From: Daphnia carinata
Lineage: Eukaryota > Arthropoda > Branchiopoda > Diplostraca > Daphniidae
Reading direction: 5' to 3'
DNA: 64,000 nucleotides
Assembly (NCBI RefSeq): GCF_022539665.2
Contig: NC_081339.1
Location: forward strand, 744,001 to 808,000
Within the stretch, counting starts at the first letter, position 1. Every line of letters begins with the position of its first letter. Both the position numbers and the translations under genes were made by a program. The notes under the pieces were generated by a model, which saw only the letters and a list, made by a program, of their open reading frames with translations, was not told the origin of the DNA and did no database searches. Shown here one piece after another: positions 1-11,100 of the stretch.

Positions 1-60
1 TAGGAATGGAAATTTTCAGTCCTATTTCTCCTATTTCATTTCAGTCCCAGTACCAAATAA
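1..60 (+). repeat. End of an AGTCCTATTTCTCC-family repeat arm
   Basis: The opening bases carry AGTCCTATTTCTCC followed by a CATTTCAGTCC block, matching the inner end of the arms at 430-590 and 3480-3545. It is truncated by the window edge. Confidence 0.6.
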
Positions 61-954
61 ATATATTAAAAACTTAATTTGAAGAAAGGAACGGTGAGAG
101 GGAAAATTTAAATAAATTATACCTTGTAAACAGAATGTTTCATGAACAATGATACATTGATACAATGAACTCTATTAGATTCAACATAATTCATGTTCCC
201 CAGCAATTTAAATTAAAATAGGATAAGAGATAAATGTTTTGTGAACCATTTAAGTAATGAGTTAACGCCAACGGCTTTTTAAAAAAGGAAATGGATATAG
301 CCCGACGCTCTTACGCAATAAGTTGCCTACCGGAATGGAGGCTCATCGTTATTACTGGAAAAAAGAAAATGAAAGAGGACTATTTCTAAGGAGAAATGCG
401 ATTAATGCCGAGGAGAAATAGGACTGATGCCATGGAGAAATAGGCCTGTCCTAAAAGTTATTAAAAGTCAGTCCTATTTCTCCCAGTCCTATTTCTCCGG
501 TAGAAATAGGACTGGAAATTTTCAGCCCTATTTCTCCTGTCCTATTTCGTTTCAGTCCTATTTCACTGGCTACCGTTTTCTATCCTCACACCTGGTGACC
601 ATAAGTTTGCTACATGAGACGAAGAACGCTACAATTGCTACTGTTACTGCTTATTCTTCTATAAGGTTGGCCGAGTTTGATGTGCCAGACTTCTGATCTA
701 TGTATAGAAACGTGATCTCGATCCTCACACCTGGTAACCCTAAGTTTGCTAATAAAGAACTTTTACATGCAGTTGGGTTCCAGGAAATTGTACTAATCAA
801 TGTAGGAATCTGTCTTACCAGATTGCAAGCTGGATATGTAAAATGCATGCTGCAAGATGATCACCAAGTTTGGCTGAAGGTACAGGCTTCAGTTATCGTA
901 AGTTACTGTTGCTTCCTGCTTCCTCTTTCCAAACTTGTGATTAACTTTTAATGT

Positions 955-1080
955 ATTCCTGCTACATCTGTGCAATTTGAACAACGGTTTTCAAGTGCTT
1001 CGGAATTAATATCGGTGGGTAGAAACCGTTTGAACCCAAATAATGTCAACATGCCTTTATATTTTAACAAACATACATAG
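955..1080 (+). pseudogene. hAT transposase C-terminal (hATC dimerisation) fragment
   Basis: A 41-codon open stretch ends in TAG at 1078-1080. It shows the hATC pattern: PATSVQFEQRFSSASELIS, then GRNRLNPNNVNMPLYFNK. This matches the family consensus of a Leu/Pro-x-Ser block, an ERLFS-like block and an R-N-R-L block. The same family is seen on the minus strand ending at 42,678, where AACCCAAATAATGTCAA is shared at nucleotide level. Upstream sequence (about 600-950) is probably more of the same relic but is broken by stops. A decayed mobile-element remnant. Confidence 0.75.
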
Positions 1081-1191
1081 AAATGTAAATTTTTTTGTTT
1101 AATTCTTGTGTTCATTATTATTGTTTGCATAAAAATTTATTATGTATTAAAGTAAATACCACTGTTGGCATAAAGTGCTCATTTCTGCAAA

Positions 1192-1858
1192 ATGGGCTAT
1201 GTAAAATTTAAAATTATCACCGATTTGTACTTTCGGACGACCATTTATCAGAGACTTTATGATAACCAATTAAAAAGCAAAAATAAATCCTGTGACAGCG
1301 ATCTAACTGTCGCCGTCTGGAACACCGTACCAGGATGGATTTCAGATTTATTTACTACTAATTTCAGGGCTGCCAATCCAATTAATAACTTTTTTATATA
1401 TCATATTACCAATTATAAACAACAAATAGAGAAAATATTGCACCGTTGAACACCATTTTGTACATCCCGTTCAAAAAACATACAAAAATTGCTCTCCAAT
1501 ATCCAAAATAGTGTAAAATAGATGTTTTTATTCGGATTATACTCGGTAATCGTAATTCCTAAATCTTCGTCCACTTTGCCATGTATATCTGACAAAATTA
1601 GTAAGGTAGTAATTATGATGGCTAGTATCGATACAAAATATATACGACGAATATATAATACTTTCGTCGTCTAGTCTATTTTACGATGCTACGCAGTCAA
1701 GTTTTTATTATTCACGGGGAAAGGGGGTTGCCATCAAAATTGAACAATCCTTTTATATTTCTAACATACTTCTATGTACATTAGAAAAAATACAGGACCG
1801 TTTCGCCACCTCTTCTGAACAAATTTTTGAAACGCTTTTATGCAATTTTTTTCACCTA
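1192..1858. other. No gene recognised (AT-rich repeat interior)
   Basis: Only short AT-rich open frames without recognisable motifs. This is the internal part of the long-TIR element, up to the MITE insertion. Confidence 0.5.
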
Positions 1859-2544
1859 CAGTACCCTCCAAAAGTGTCCGAACACTAGGGGTTTTTGGGG
1901 CCATTTTACATGGCGTCTTGTGGCGGAAGGAGCCTAGCGCGAATGGAAAAAAGGGATAGAAAAAATGAAGATAAAAAAATAAAAAAATGTCCCGGTGTTA
2001 ATTAAATAATCCGCTATCTAGCAAAATTTTCTTCAATTTTTTATCTATAAGATTGATTGACTAGCATGCTAGTCATCTATTAACCGAACACCGCGTTTAG
2101 CGTACGGGATACCTAATGACACTACCTCATTTTTTAGAAATTTTTTTTTCATACAAGGAAATGTTTCCTTGACCTCGCAATTAGGTTAATCAATAGGATA
2201 TTCATTAAACAATATCCCTTTATAGTAATATCACTTAATATTAATTATTTTAGGAAAGAGAATTTTTTTAAAGTGAAGACGGTGGTAAGTTTTTCCCACT
2301 AGAAATAGTTTATTTTATTCCCACCTGAGGCGCTGAACTCACTACGTAAAATCAGCCAGAAATGCGTCTGCTTTTACAGCAAACTATTGGCTGTCACAGA
2401 AAAAAAAAACATTGTGAGTTTTATTTTTTTAACTTCATATTTTCTGTCCCTTTTTTCCATTTGCGCTAGTCTCCTTCCGCCATAAGACGCCATGTTAAAT
2501 GGCCCCAAAAACCCCTAGTGTTCGGACACTTTTGGAGGGTACTG
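1859..2544. mobile_element. Tc1/mariner-like MITE with TA duplication
   Basis: The left end CAGTACCCTCCAAAAGTG and the right end CACTTTTGGAGGGTACTG are perfect inverted copies. They extend inward for about 60 bp (GTCCGAACACTAGGGGTTTT, then GGCCATTT and GGCGTCTT) and then more loosely to about 100 bp. TA dinucleotides flank both ends (1857-1858 and 2545-2546). The 686-bp interior has no open frame of transposase length, so it is non-autonomous. TA flanks and CAGT termini are typical of Tc1/mariner/IS630 elements. Confidence 0.9.
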
Positions 2545-3140
2545 TACAATAAAAGATTTGGAAAAAATATTTCGATTGGGACTGAACCAAATGACGTGGT
2601 ATCACGAACCATGCATTATACCAATACGACAGTACACTGGTTTAAAAACGCATCGAAAGACAAATGTGTTGTGGTGAGTAGTATCGGTACAAATCGAATA
2701 TGGAAATCTAAAATTTCCCTCGTCTGCCTGCTTTGCTAAATACAGTTTTAAGTCCCAAGAGTCGAGTAAAAACATACCTCCGTGTTTTGCTTTGCGTAGC
2801 CGGTGAAATACAACTGAAACGAAATCGGACTTTGAGAAATAGGAGTGAAATTTCCAGTCCTATATCTCCTTAGAAATATGACCTATTGCTCCACGGTATT
2901 AGTCCCATTTCTCCTTATAGATAGTCCTACTTCCTTTACTTGTTTCAATAGGAACGATGAGCCTCCAATCCGTAAGAGCGTCGGCGTATTCCATGTTCCT
3001 TTTTTAAAATACCTATGGTTTTCACTCATTACTTAAAAGGTTCACAAAACAATTATGTCTTATCTTATTTTAATTTTCATTGCATGAGAACATGAACTAT
3101 ATTGTGTTTAATAGAGTTCATTTAACAAAATACTATTAGA

Positions 3141-3264
3141 GCAAAATCAGAAATATTTATTACTTTTTTCGCACCTATTTGAGCATCTGGAAACTGCGTG
3201 CAACTAGAAAAGTTAGTTATGCCCAAATAAAATGTAAAAAGGTAATAAACATTTCTGATTTTGC
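3141..3264. mobile_element. 124-bp hairpin MITE
   Basis: GCAAAATCAGAAATATTTAT at 3141 is mirrored by TAATAAACATTTCTGATTTTGC ending at 3264, giving a near-perfect inverted repeat of about 28 bp around a 65-bp loop. It sits at the junction between two opposed arms of the AGTCCTATTTCTCC repeat. Confidence 0.65.
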
Positions 3265-3267
3265 TTC

Positions 3268-3560
3268 AGTAATGAATTAAAACCATCGGTTTTTAAAGAA
3301 GGAAAATGGATATAAGCCGATGCCATTACGCAATATATTGCCTACCGGTTTGAAGGCTCATCGTTCCCACTAGAAAAACGGAAAAGGATTAGGACTATCT
3401 CTAAGAAGAAACAGGACTAACGCCGAGGAGAAATGGGACTAATGCCATGGAGAAATAGTACTGTTCTTAAATATTTAAAAACCAGCCCTATTTCTCCCAG
3501 TCCTATTTTTCCAGTCCTATTTCGTTCCAGTTCTATTTCACCGCCAATCCCTAGCAAAAA
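3268..3560 (+). repeat. Second plus-strand arm of the AGTCCTATTTCTCC repeat
   Basis: About 290 bp resembling 245-590, including GGATATAAGCCGATGCC, TTGCCTACCGG, GGCTCATCGTT and repeated GGAGAAATRGGACT / AGTCCTATTTCTCC units. Together with the minus arm at 2815-3125 it makes a large inverted repeat around the 124-bp hairpin MITE. Confidence 0.7.
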
Positions 3561-3685
3561 TTAAAACCCGGATATTGGTATGACTATTGCGTTTGCTTTT
3601 ATAGTTTTGCCTACGGGAGATACAACAATCTTTGCTACACTCGGAAGTCGCTTATAGCTATTTTGGATCGACGTAAGGACTGCTT

Positions 3686-5240
3686 AATAAATTCTTTGTA
3701 GTTCTGTTGAAATTACAGTGTGTAAAGATCCTGTATCGATGAGTGCCACTGCGGTTTCTTTTGTTCACCTTTCACTTTTTCTGTGACCAGTCTTGTGACG
3801 CTAATGTTGAAGATGTATTTTACCGAGTTGTCAGAGTTTCATTTGAAGTATCTGAAACCCCGAACTACCAAATTTATTGGTAAGATCGTGTTGAACTGAA
3901 CCCTATGACCGTGCCTCTTTACGTATCCCTAAAATTGCTAAGATTTAGAATTTTTCAAAGGGTTTCTTGTGCTAACTCATGATTTCTTGCAGGAGAAGCA
4001 CTGTGACCTACTACTTACATTGCATCCTGGTTGCTTAAAAAGGACTTCTTGGTTTCACATGTTCGTTTTTTCCTTTGGCATTAATTGCTCACAAGTGTCT
4101 TGAACCAATTCATGCATCGACTTCATGAAGTCTGAATGCAGATTTAGATGAAATACAAGCAAATTTTGCAATTATTCTTGAGGATTATGCAACTCAGGTG
4201 TCATCTTTCCATCGTCTTATATCTGACCTGAGTGATAATTTCGTTTACAACTAGGTAAAAGCTAGATAATATTCACATGACCGTGGCTTAAGCGAAAAAA
4301 TTCTGAAAACCACCTCTCGAAGTGATTGTAACAGATCGTAACAGAAGCTCTAGTCTGTGCTTTTCTGGCATATTCAGATCAATCAGCCTGCAAAATACGA
4401 AAAGGATTTCGTAAGAGTATCTAATGGTTGGCTCATCCATCCATTATGTTTTACTCCTTAATCTGGTCTCTTGAAAAAAGTAGTTTTCCGGTTGAAACTC
4501 TTTTACAACCGTTCAACGTAAACGTAGGTACTGCAAGTGTTGCCTGGTTTCTTCCGGCTCCTGGATGTGTTGTAATGTCTTGCCAATCGTCCGGAAGTCT
4601 TGCGCATAGGAACCAACAGCGCGTGGTATCATACAAGTATATGCTGAAATTATTTCTTTTGTACGCGTCGTCTCATCTATTATAGGAAGAAATTTTTTCT
4701 TAGCTCTCCAACCATTGACAGGGGTTTTCTGGTGTACTCCTTGGAAAAGTGGATGTGTCTATGAATCTTCTGACACGTACCATAACTGATCCTTGAATTT
4801 GTTGCAAACGTCTTGAACGTCCAAAAAGGTGTTGTCCTATCAGAGGAATAACGTTTAGTCTCTCTTGAATACTTTCCAGAACCAGATTCCGAACCTCACT
4901 GACTTACAAGGCTCACTAAAACACTTTAACGGACCATCTCCGTTCCTGGCGTGACCGAGATGTCTTTTGGAATAGTGGTTTCACAACCTTGTTTCTTACA
5001 ATCCGTTGAGAGGTCAGTTTGAAACAACGGATCTGTGGTGGACGCTGATTCCCCTCCCTCGGATGACACGTTACGAAGCGGGTGCATTCGTTTAGTGGAT
5101 CTCGTGGACACCTAGGTAAACATGAATCAGTCTTCTGCATCGACTATGCTAACGGTAACGCAAATTCGTTAGCGACAAGTAACGAGCTGTATTTCCACAA
5201 TTGTCACATTTCACTTTTATTAACTATTTTGTTCTTCGAT
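3686..5240 (-). pseudogene. Decayed retroelement, protease motif recognisable
   Basis: Minus-strand translation around 3690-3772 gives VALIDTGSLHTVIS, the D-T-G-S active-site block of retroviral-type aspartic proteases. It is preceded by a frameshift and then by broken open frames up to about 5140 that could be gag-derived but carry no diagnostic motif. No reverse transcriptase or LTR is seen. The family (Gypsy or BEL) cannot be decided from this motif alone. Confidence 0.45.
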
Positions 5241-5879
5241 AATACAACACAATGCGATACAGGAAAAAGTTAGAATTAATACTCAACTTTTCAAGGCGGC
5301 TAGTAGAGACCTTACTCAGAATTAAGGAGATGGTTTTTCTAGTTTATTTAAATTATAAAATCATTTACGCCCCTTTCCTAGAGCTGCATTACATAAGAAT
5401 TGTCTTCTTATCTATGGATAGTATTTCATTCTTCGCGGGAACTGAATGTACTGTACGTAATTACAGCGTTGGCTGTGGCGTCCCTAAGCATAGATGACAA
5501 TATTTGATATTTCCCCCGCGGCAATGTCTGGAGCAACGATATTGCACAAATGGCATGCTGCGACTACAACACTGGGAGTACGGACATCAGTAAAGGGGGG
5601 ACGATGTAAGGCCTGGAAACACCTGTAACAAAACGTCAAGTGCTAAAAACCAAATAAAGTGAAAAAAATTACTTTTATACTAAATGAGCTGTATAACGCA
5701 ATAGATGGATCATGTAATCATGCAATAAAATTACAAATATGAATTCAAACAAAATAGTTATAATGCCTTGAAGAGACGTGATATTGATAACGCTGTTTGG
5801 GGTGCAGAAACCCACATAGCCCGTTCAGTTCTTTTTAATTGGACTACAAATAAAATTATTAAATTGTAAATACAGGCTC

Positions 5880-5985
5880 TTCTTAAAGGAGAAATGTGAT
5901 CCTCATGATTGAGAAATAGGACCCTTTAAAAACTGTCTGGAAATGTGTCCCCAACTTTCCGGGCCTTATTTTTCCAGGTTCTATT
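5880..5985 (+). repeat. Degraded AGTCCTATTTCTCC-family fragment
   Basis: It contains GGAGAAATGTGATC, GAGAAATAGGACCC and a CCAGGTTCTATTT block, in the same order as the arm at 380-560 but more diverged. Confidence 0.45.
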
Positions 5986-5989
5986 TGGA

Positions 5990-6760
5990 GTCGGCGACTC
6001 AGTCGGGTGTTCGCCCCGTCCATAAGGGCGGGGCGGAGAAAAAAGGTGAGATAACCCCGATTGCAATGACTCCATTTTACAACATGGCGACTGATATGGT
6101 TTCACAGTGAAAATCGAGGCAGATGATAGAATGACATATAATCGAGGTTTTAATAGGGATAATCGGATAAAAAAAACTCAAAGGATTATATTTTCGCACA
6201 AATGGATTGATAGCAACCAGGGTTGCAGTCCCGATTACGCACCTCAATTGAACCCCAGATGGCTTTCAGGGCGCAGAAATTTCACTACGAGCCGAAACAG
6301 GGTGAAAGCCCCGTTTCGATTACCCAAAATTCGATCCCCGATTGCCAAAAAAAATGCCCCCATTGACTGGTCCGATCGCTACTCTCGACCACTTCGACAC
6401 CGTCCCGTAGAGAAAAAATCTTACGAAAATGCACACGAAAAAAACATTTGCTGTCAAAAAGAGTTCGGCTGCAACAGTTGTGAATTACTTGCATGTTACT
6501 ACAAATTCTTAAGAAAAAAATTTGTGATCCATCGATTTTTCTGTGATCGCTGATCCCATTAAGATAAATCCCAAATGATTGAACCACCGATCAATTTTTT
6601 TATTGCGATCTTGATCGCGATCAATTTTCGGTCACTTTCGCGGCAAGTCAGCGTTCCTGGTAAAGCAAATTTCCCTTCCTGTTGACCTCATATAGCTGGC
6701 GTTGCAATATAATGAAGGTTGTGGTTTCGATTGCACCGAAAACTTAAGAATATTCTGTAG
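5990..6760. other. No supported gene; GC hairpin and GATC-rich repeat-like DNA
   Basis: A short GC-rich hairpin (CGCCCCG ... CGGGGCG, about 6010-6035) precedes DNA rich in CGAT/GATC motifs. The 148-codon plus frame at 6107-6553 has no recognisable domain and an unusual composition, so it is not called as a gene. Confidence 0.4.
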
Positions 6761-6763
6761 AGC

Positions 6764-6889
6764 TGTCCGTAAAGTATTATCAGGGGTTTTTAACCCTTCC
6801 CTAGTCACATTTTACCACAAAAGCGTTTTCACCCATACTCCCAAATTTGAAACAACCCCCATTTCTCAAGCGTGACATACTTACGGACA
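6764..6889. mobile_element. 126-bp MITE with TGTCCGTAA termini
   Basis: TGTCCGTAAAGTAT at 6764 is mirrored by ATACTTACGGACA ending at 6889, a 13-14-bp inverted repeat with one indel. The interior is non-coding. No clear target duplication was found. Confidence 0.5.
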
Positions 6890-6894
6890 ATCCT

Positions 6895-8138
6895 ATCATG
6901 TTCATTACTGGTTAGCCAGCAAAGATGTGATAATCTAGTATTAGTACAAGAACAAAACGAAAAGGAAAGTTGCACGGTTAATCGATGCCAACTGCATTGG
7001 AATTCAATCGAATTTTTAAACTGGAAAAATTCCTTTGTCGGAAACGGGAGTTATGTTGACTGCCTCTTCGTTCCGGTTGTGTCTGTTTCGGGACGCCACC
7101 TGGTAGCTGTCGATTTGACTAAGTAAATTTCTTCTCTCTGCTGCCTCCAGCTAACATTGCGTATTTTTAGCAAGATTTAGTAAAATACCGTGGTCCTTCC
7201 AGAAATTCAATAAATTTTTTATTTCGCGTCTTTGAGCAAACAGATTGTCACAACGTACATTGTATTACACGTTCGTCAATTCCCCTTAAATAATAATTGT
7301 AAAAAATATTCCATGGTGTCACACTCATTTGTTTAGACATCAAATGCGCTAAGAATACATTGGAAGTCAACTTAGAAAAATAGGTAAAGGAAAGCATAAA
7401 ACAAATACATATGCCAGATATAAACGACCTTTTTAGAGTGATGATGTACAGTTAGGAGTGAGCTGGTTAATTTACTTCCTGCAGCTAACGTCCCGTCTTA
7501 CTTTCAAATAAGTTAAAAAATAATTTAGGTATAAATAACTTGCAAACGAATGCAGGTTAAAGTTTGTGAGCAGTCGGGCACATCATCTGTTATTTTTTAC
7601 TTCTCTCACAAACACTATTTCACTAAATTAAGACGGAAATTGCTTTAGGACTGCTTCCCAGATGTGTGTGACGCATACCAAACACATGCACACACGTAGA
7701 ATCAATTATGTACGCTGAAGAGTGGTTCGATTTCCTCGGAGAAATCCACGAGGAGGCAAAAACTTGCATACCGCACAAGAAATAAATTGAACTGCACCGT
7801 CCTGAACTAATCCATACACGGCTATGCGAAGGTAAACAAAGCCTTAACAACCTTTCTTGATTGTCGTAGTACAGAAGTGATGCGCTCGACTTGCCTCCGA
7901 CTGTCAAGGACATTAGATGAAAGCAAGGTCCATATTGCGCAAAATATTTCTTGGCACAAAAACTCAGACAGCTACATTCGCGCTTTAGTAAACACACGTA
8001 CAGTTCGGTCATACCCAGATTCAAATCCTTGCACTTAGGTGGAAAAAGAGACGACGCACACTTTCTCGATCTACATCAGCATCGCATAGAACAGCAGTAG
8101 CACAGTGGACGAGTACATCGAAGCGCCTGATTCACCAT
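6895..8138. other. Intergenic / ABCA 3' flank
   Basis: No coding exon recognised. The minus frame at 7623-8024 lacks domain similarity and probably lies in the ABCA 3' UTR or flank. A minus-strand AATAAA lies near 7218 and could serve as a distant polyadenylation signal, but the true 3' end cannot be set from sequence alone. Confidence 0.4.
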
Positions 8139-11100
8139 TCAGTCAAAATCAACAGCACACTCCCACGAACACATCTTCGAGCAGGAGCAAAAGCTATGTA
8201 TAAGGTTGTTAATGACGTTCATATGGGTTCGACCGCGACCATTCACGTCCTCCCCCACTTGACTTTTAGCAAAATTTAAAAAGACCTAGAAAATTAAAGA
8301 AGAAAAAATATATTTAATTAGGGTATCTCGAAAACTATCGTCAGAAATTTACTTGTTCAAGAGTGGTTTGGCCGACAGAGTAATCCTCAATTTGATATTT
8401 ATTTTTGGCGCTCTCCATCAGACCGAAAATACGAGCCCAAGACTGGCCTGCTTCGGGTAAATGATAATGTACCAGCCCTTGGTGATAATCTTTAAGTTGG
8501 GCACCTAAAACGGAAGACATTAGCACAATTTCGAAATGGTAATCCACATTCTAACGGACTTTCGTTGGAAAAACGGCATAAAACGTCGACTATTGTTTAA
8601 ACAGCTTACCAGGAAAACTAGTCTGAATGAAATCCATGATGGGTCCCATATCAGGTATAGCCCGTAAAGGATTTTGGGCAGAAACGATATTACTGTTGAT
8701 CGTCTTTGCGCTCCCAGATCGAAAACGAATAGATCCTCCTCCTCCTCGACTGGAATCTTCTTGGTCTATCGATGAATGTGTTGAAGAGGCACCGTTGGGA
8801 AGCGTGGTTTCAGGTGACGCGCGCACCTTTGCAATGAGCGTATAGCCCTGGCCAAATTTGCTCTTCAAATGTTGAGAAGAACCGAGACACTTGAACTGGC
8901 CATTCACCATAATAGCGATCCTAGTGCACAAGGCTTCACATTCTTCCATACTGCAATTGCAAAATAAAAATCATAAAGTCAATGTTGTAAGCACTGTGTC
9001 TCTCGATCTCGTTTGTTTCCGACGTAAAAAATGTGCTATCAAGTCTTTATTCTAACAGCATAACTACATAATAACTGGATCGTTATTAAATAATTTCACT
9101 AGTGTAAATGTGTTCAACAGGCGAGCAAACATTTGATTTCTTAGGTGTCTTGACTGTAATAATTTCGATTTTACCTGTGTGACGTCAAAACGATGGCTTG
9201 TCCGCTGTCTCGGACCCGGGCAATCGTGTCCCACAGCTGTCTTCTCGCTACTGGATCCATGCCAGTGGTAGGCTCGTCTAAGAAAACAATTGGCGGGTCG
9301 CCAATGAGAGCAACGGCAGTACTCAATTTGCGTTTGTTGCCACCGCTAAATAGTTTAGTTGAGGCGAGAAAGTAAACCACTGTTAGATCAAATTGAAAAT
9401 TAACGTTAAAAGAGTCTATTAGCGAACCTCAATTCTTTGACTTGTTTATCAATATGTTCACGAAGAAGAAGTTTGTCAGTTAGATCTTCAATTACAGCGT
9501 CAATACTGCGCTCGGGGACACCTCTTAGGTTGGCAAACATCCGTAGCGTTTCTCTGCCAGTCATTTCGTCAATAGTGGCATCGAATTGAGGACAGTAACC
9601 TAAACGGCGCTGAACCTAAATAACAAAGCAAATCATGAAAACACAAGTTGGTTTAAAAGCGATGGAAGAAGGGTGCACATTAACTATGACGAAACGTGGA
9701 TCATTAAAACTTCAAGTGGACGACCTTTGCTGAAAACAAAAAAAAAATACATACCGCTTTCATGTTCTTGCAAACGCTGAATCCATCAAGATAGGCATCA
9801 CCGTTCGATACACCTATGTCACCCGTCAACATTTTGAAGGTAGTTGTTTTTCCGGCGCCGTTAATGCCAAGCAATCCAAAGCATTCGCCTCGTCGAACAC
9901 CCAAGCATAAACGATCCACTGCTCGAAATCCTTGGTCATAAAATTTGACCAAATCCCTAGAAAAACAATGAATAGATAATGATAATTTCTCTTAAATACA
10001 GCCTGTGCATAATGCAACAATTGGTTCAGGCTACTTTAATTCGAAATACGAAGTATAAAGCAACGTGTTCTACATTTGCGGTAAACTCATTAGAGTTGAG
10101 ACCAGAAAAGTAGGAAACAAGGGGCTCAATCTTAGTCGATATTGAATTACTTGATAACAAGATTGTTTTCCTTCTGCAAAACGGTAACAGGTTTGCTTTG
10201 AATCAGCTCACGCTCTCGTGCCACATCATCGTCTTCGGCAGGAACAACTACTCCATGCTCGGGATTGGCTAAGCCTGGGAACATTCGATATTAGCAACGC
10301 GTCTGTCAAGAAAAAATTTCCCAACCAATCCTTACCAAGTTCATCGCTAGGAGCCGGATAGAGCGTGCAACAGAAATCGCAAAATCTCTGCCACAAGCGG
10401 AGTTCGATCAGTATTAGGACAACTACAAATAGGAGACCATCCACTGCAAGGAAAGTTATCATGCGTCCTATTCCCAGGCCTTCCCAGCCTAGAGGATCCT
10501 CGTTGTATTGTATGCAAGCCGACGAGCCGCAATTTCCAGTATCTAGTGGTAAAGCAGCGTTAAGGAATCTGTATACTATCTTACTTAGAGTGATCTATAC
10601 TTTTGCAGCAAGGATTAGGTCGGAGACCGGTTTTGCAAGCGAAGACAACGATTGGCCGTGTGCAGTATTCAACAGCCCGCGAATTAGTGTATAGATTGTT
10701 GAATGCCATGCCAAGGCTGTAGTTAGGTAGTGTCATGAAAATCCAATCTAAGACACCGGCAACTTCAACCAGTTGCAACTCCGGGATTTGCAAGATCACT
10801 ACCGTGATTAGCGTGGCCATACCTGCAAAAAGGAACGTTATATTGCGATTAAATGACATGGACGTTACAATTATTAAATGACTAATACCAGTAAAGATGT
10901 TGAACATGGTGGTGCGGGTGAATCCGGTGGCCGGGATTGAGAACAGAAAAGAGAGGAGGTACATCAACGGAAGCATGGCCCATCCATAGAGGACGAAAAC
11001 CAATACGAAGCGACCTTGCTGTTCGAACGAGATGAAACCATCTTCGTTGAAGCATAAAAAGGTGATGAGGATGCCGGCGCAAGGCACCAAGAAGTTGATG

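Larger units (their letters stand above)
165..3125. mobile_element. Element with long (~300-430 bp) terminal inverted repeats
   Basis: The left arm (about 165-590) and right arm (about 2815-3125) are reverse complements over most of their length. Shared blocks include the outer AATGAACTCTATTA, then TTTTGTGAACC, AAGTAATGAG, GGATATAGCCCGACGC/CGACGC and GAGGCTCATCGTT, and a cluster of AGTCCTATTTCTCC / GGAGAAATAGGACT units. Between the arms lie a hAT transposase C-terminus (955-1080) and a later 686-bp MITE (1859-2544). Related single arms occur at 3268-3560, 5880-5985 (degraded) and 46,055-46,484. It may be a hAT-derived element with unusually long arms, or two opposed copies of a foldback repeat. 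No clear target duplication was found. Confidence 0.6.

Noticed and set aside
6107-6553. 148-codon plus-strand frame as a gene
   Set aside because: No domain, odd composition, repeat-like GATC-rich DNA and no splice context. Likely a chance open frame.
7623-8024. 133-codon minus frame downstream of ABCA as a separate gene
   Set aside because: No domain and no recognisable start or splice context. It probably falls in the ABCA 3' UTR or flank.
8341-8360. Stop codon after LEQVNF as the end of the ABCA protein
   Set aside because: A GTAAAT donor lies at the LEQ codon, and an exon at 8285-8139 resumes with VFLNFAKSQ, the conserved ABCA C-terminal sequence. The stop is intronic.
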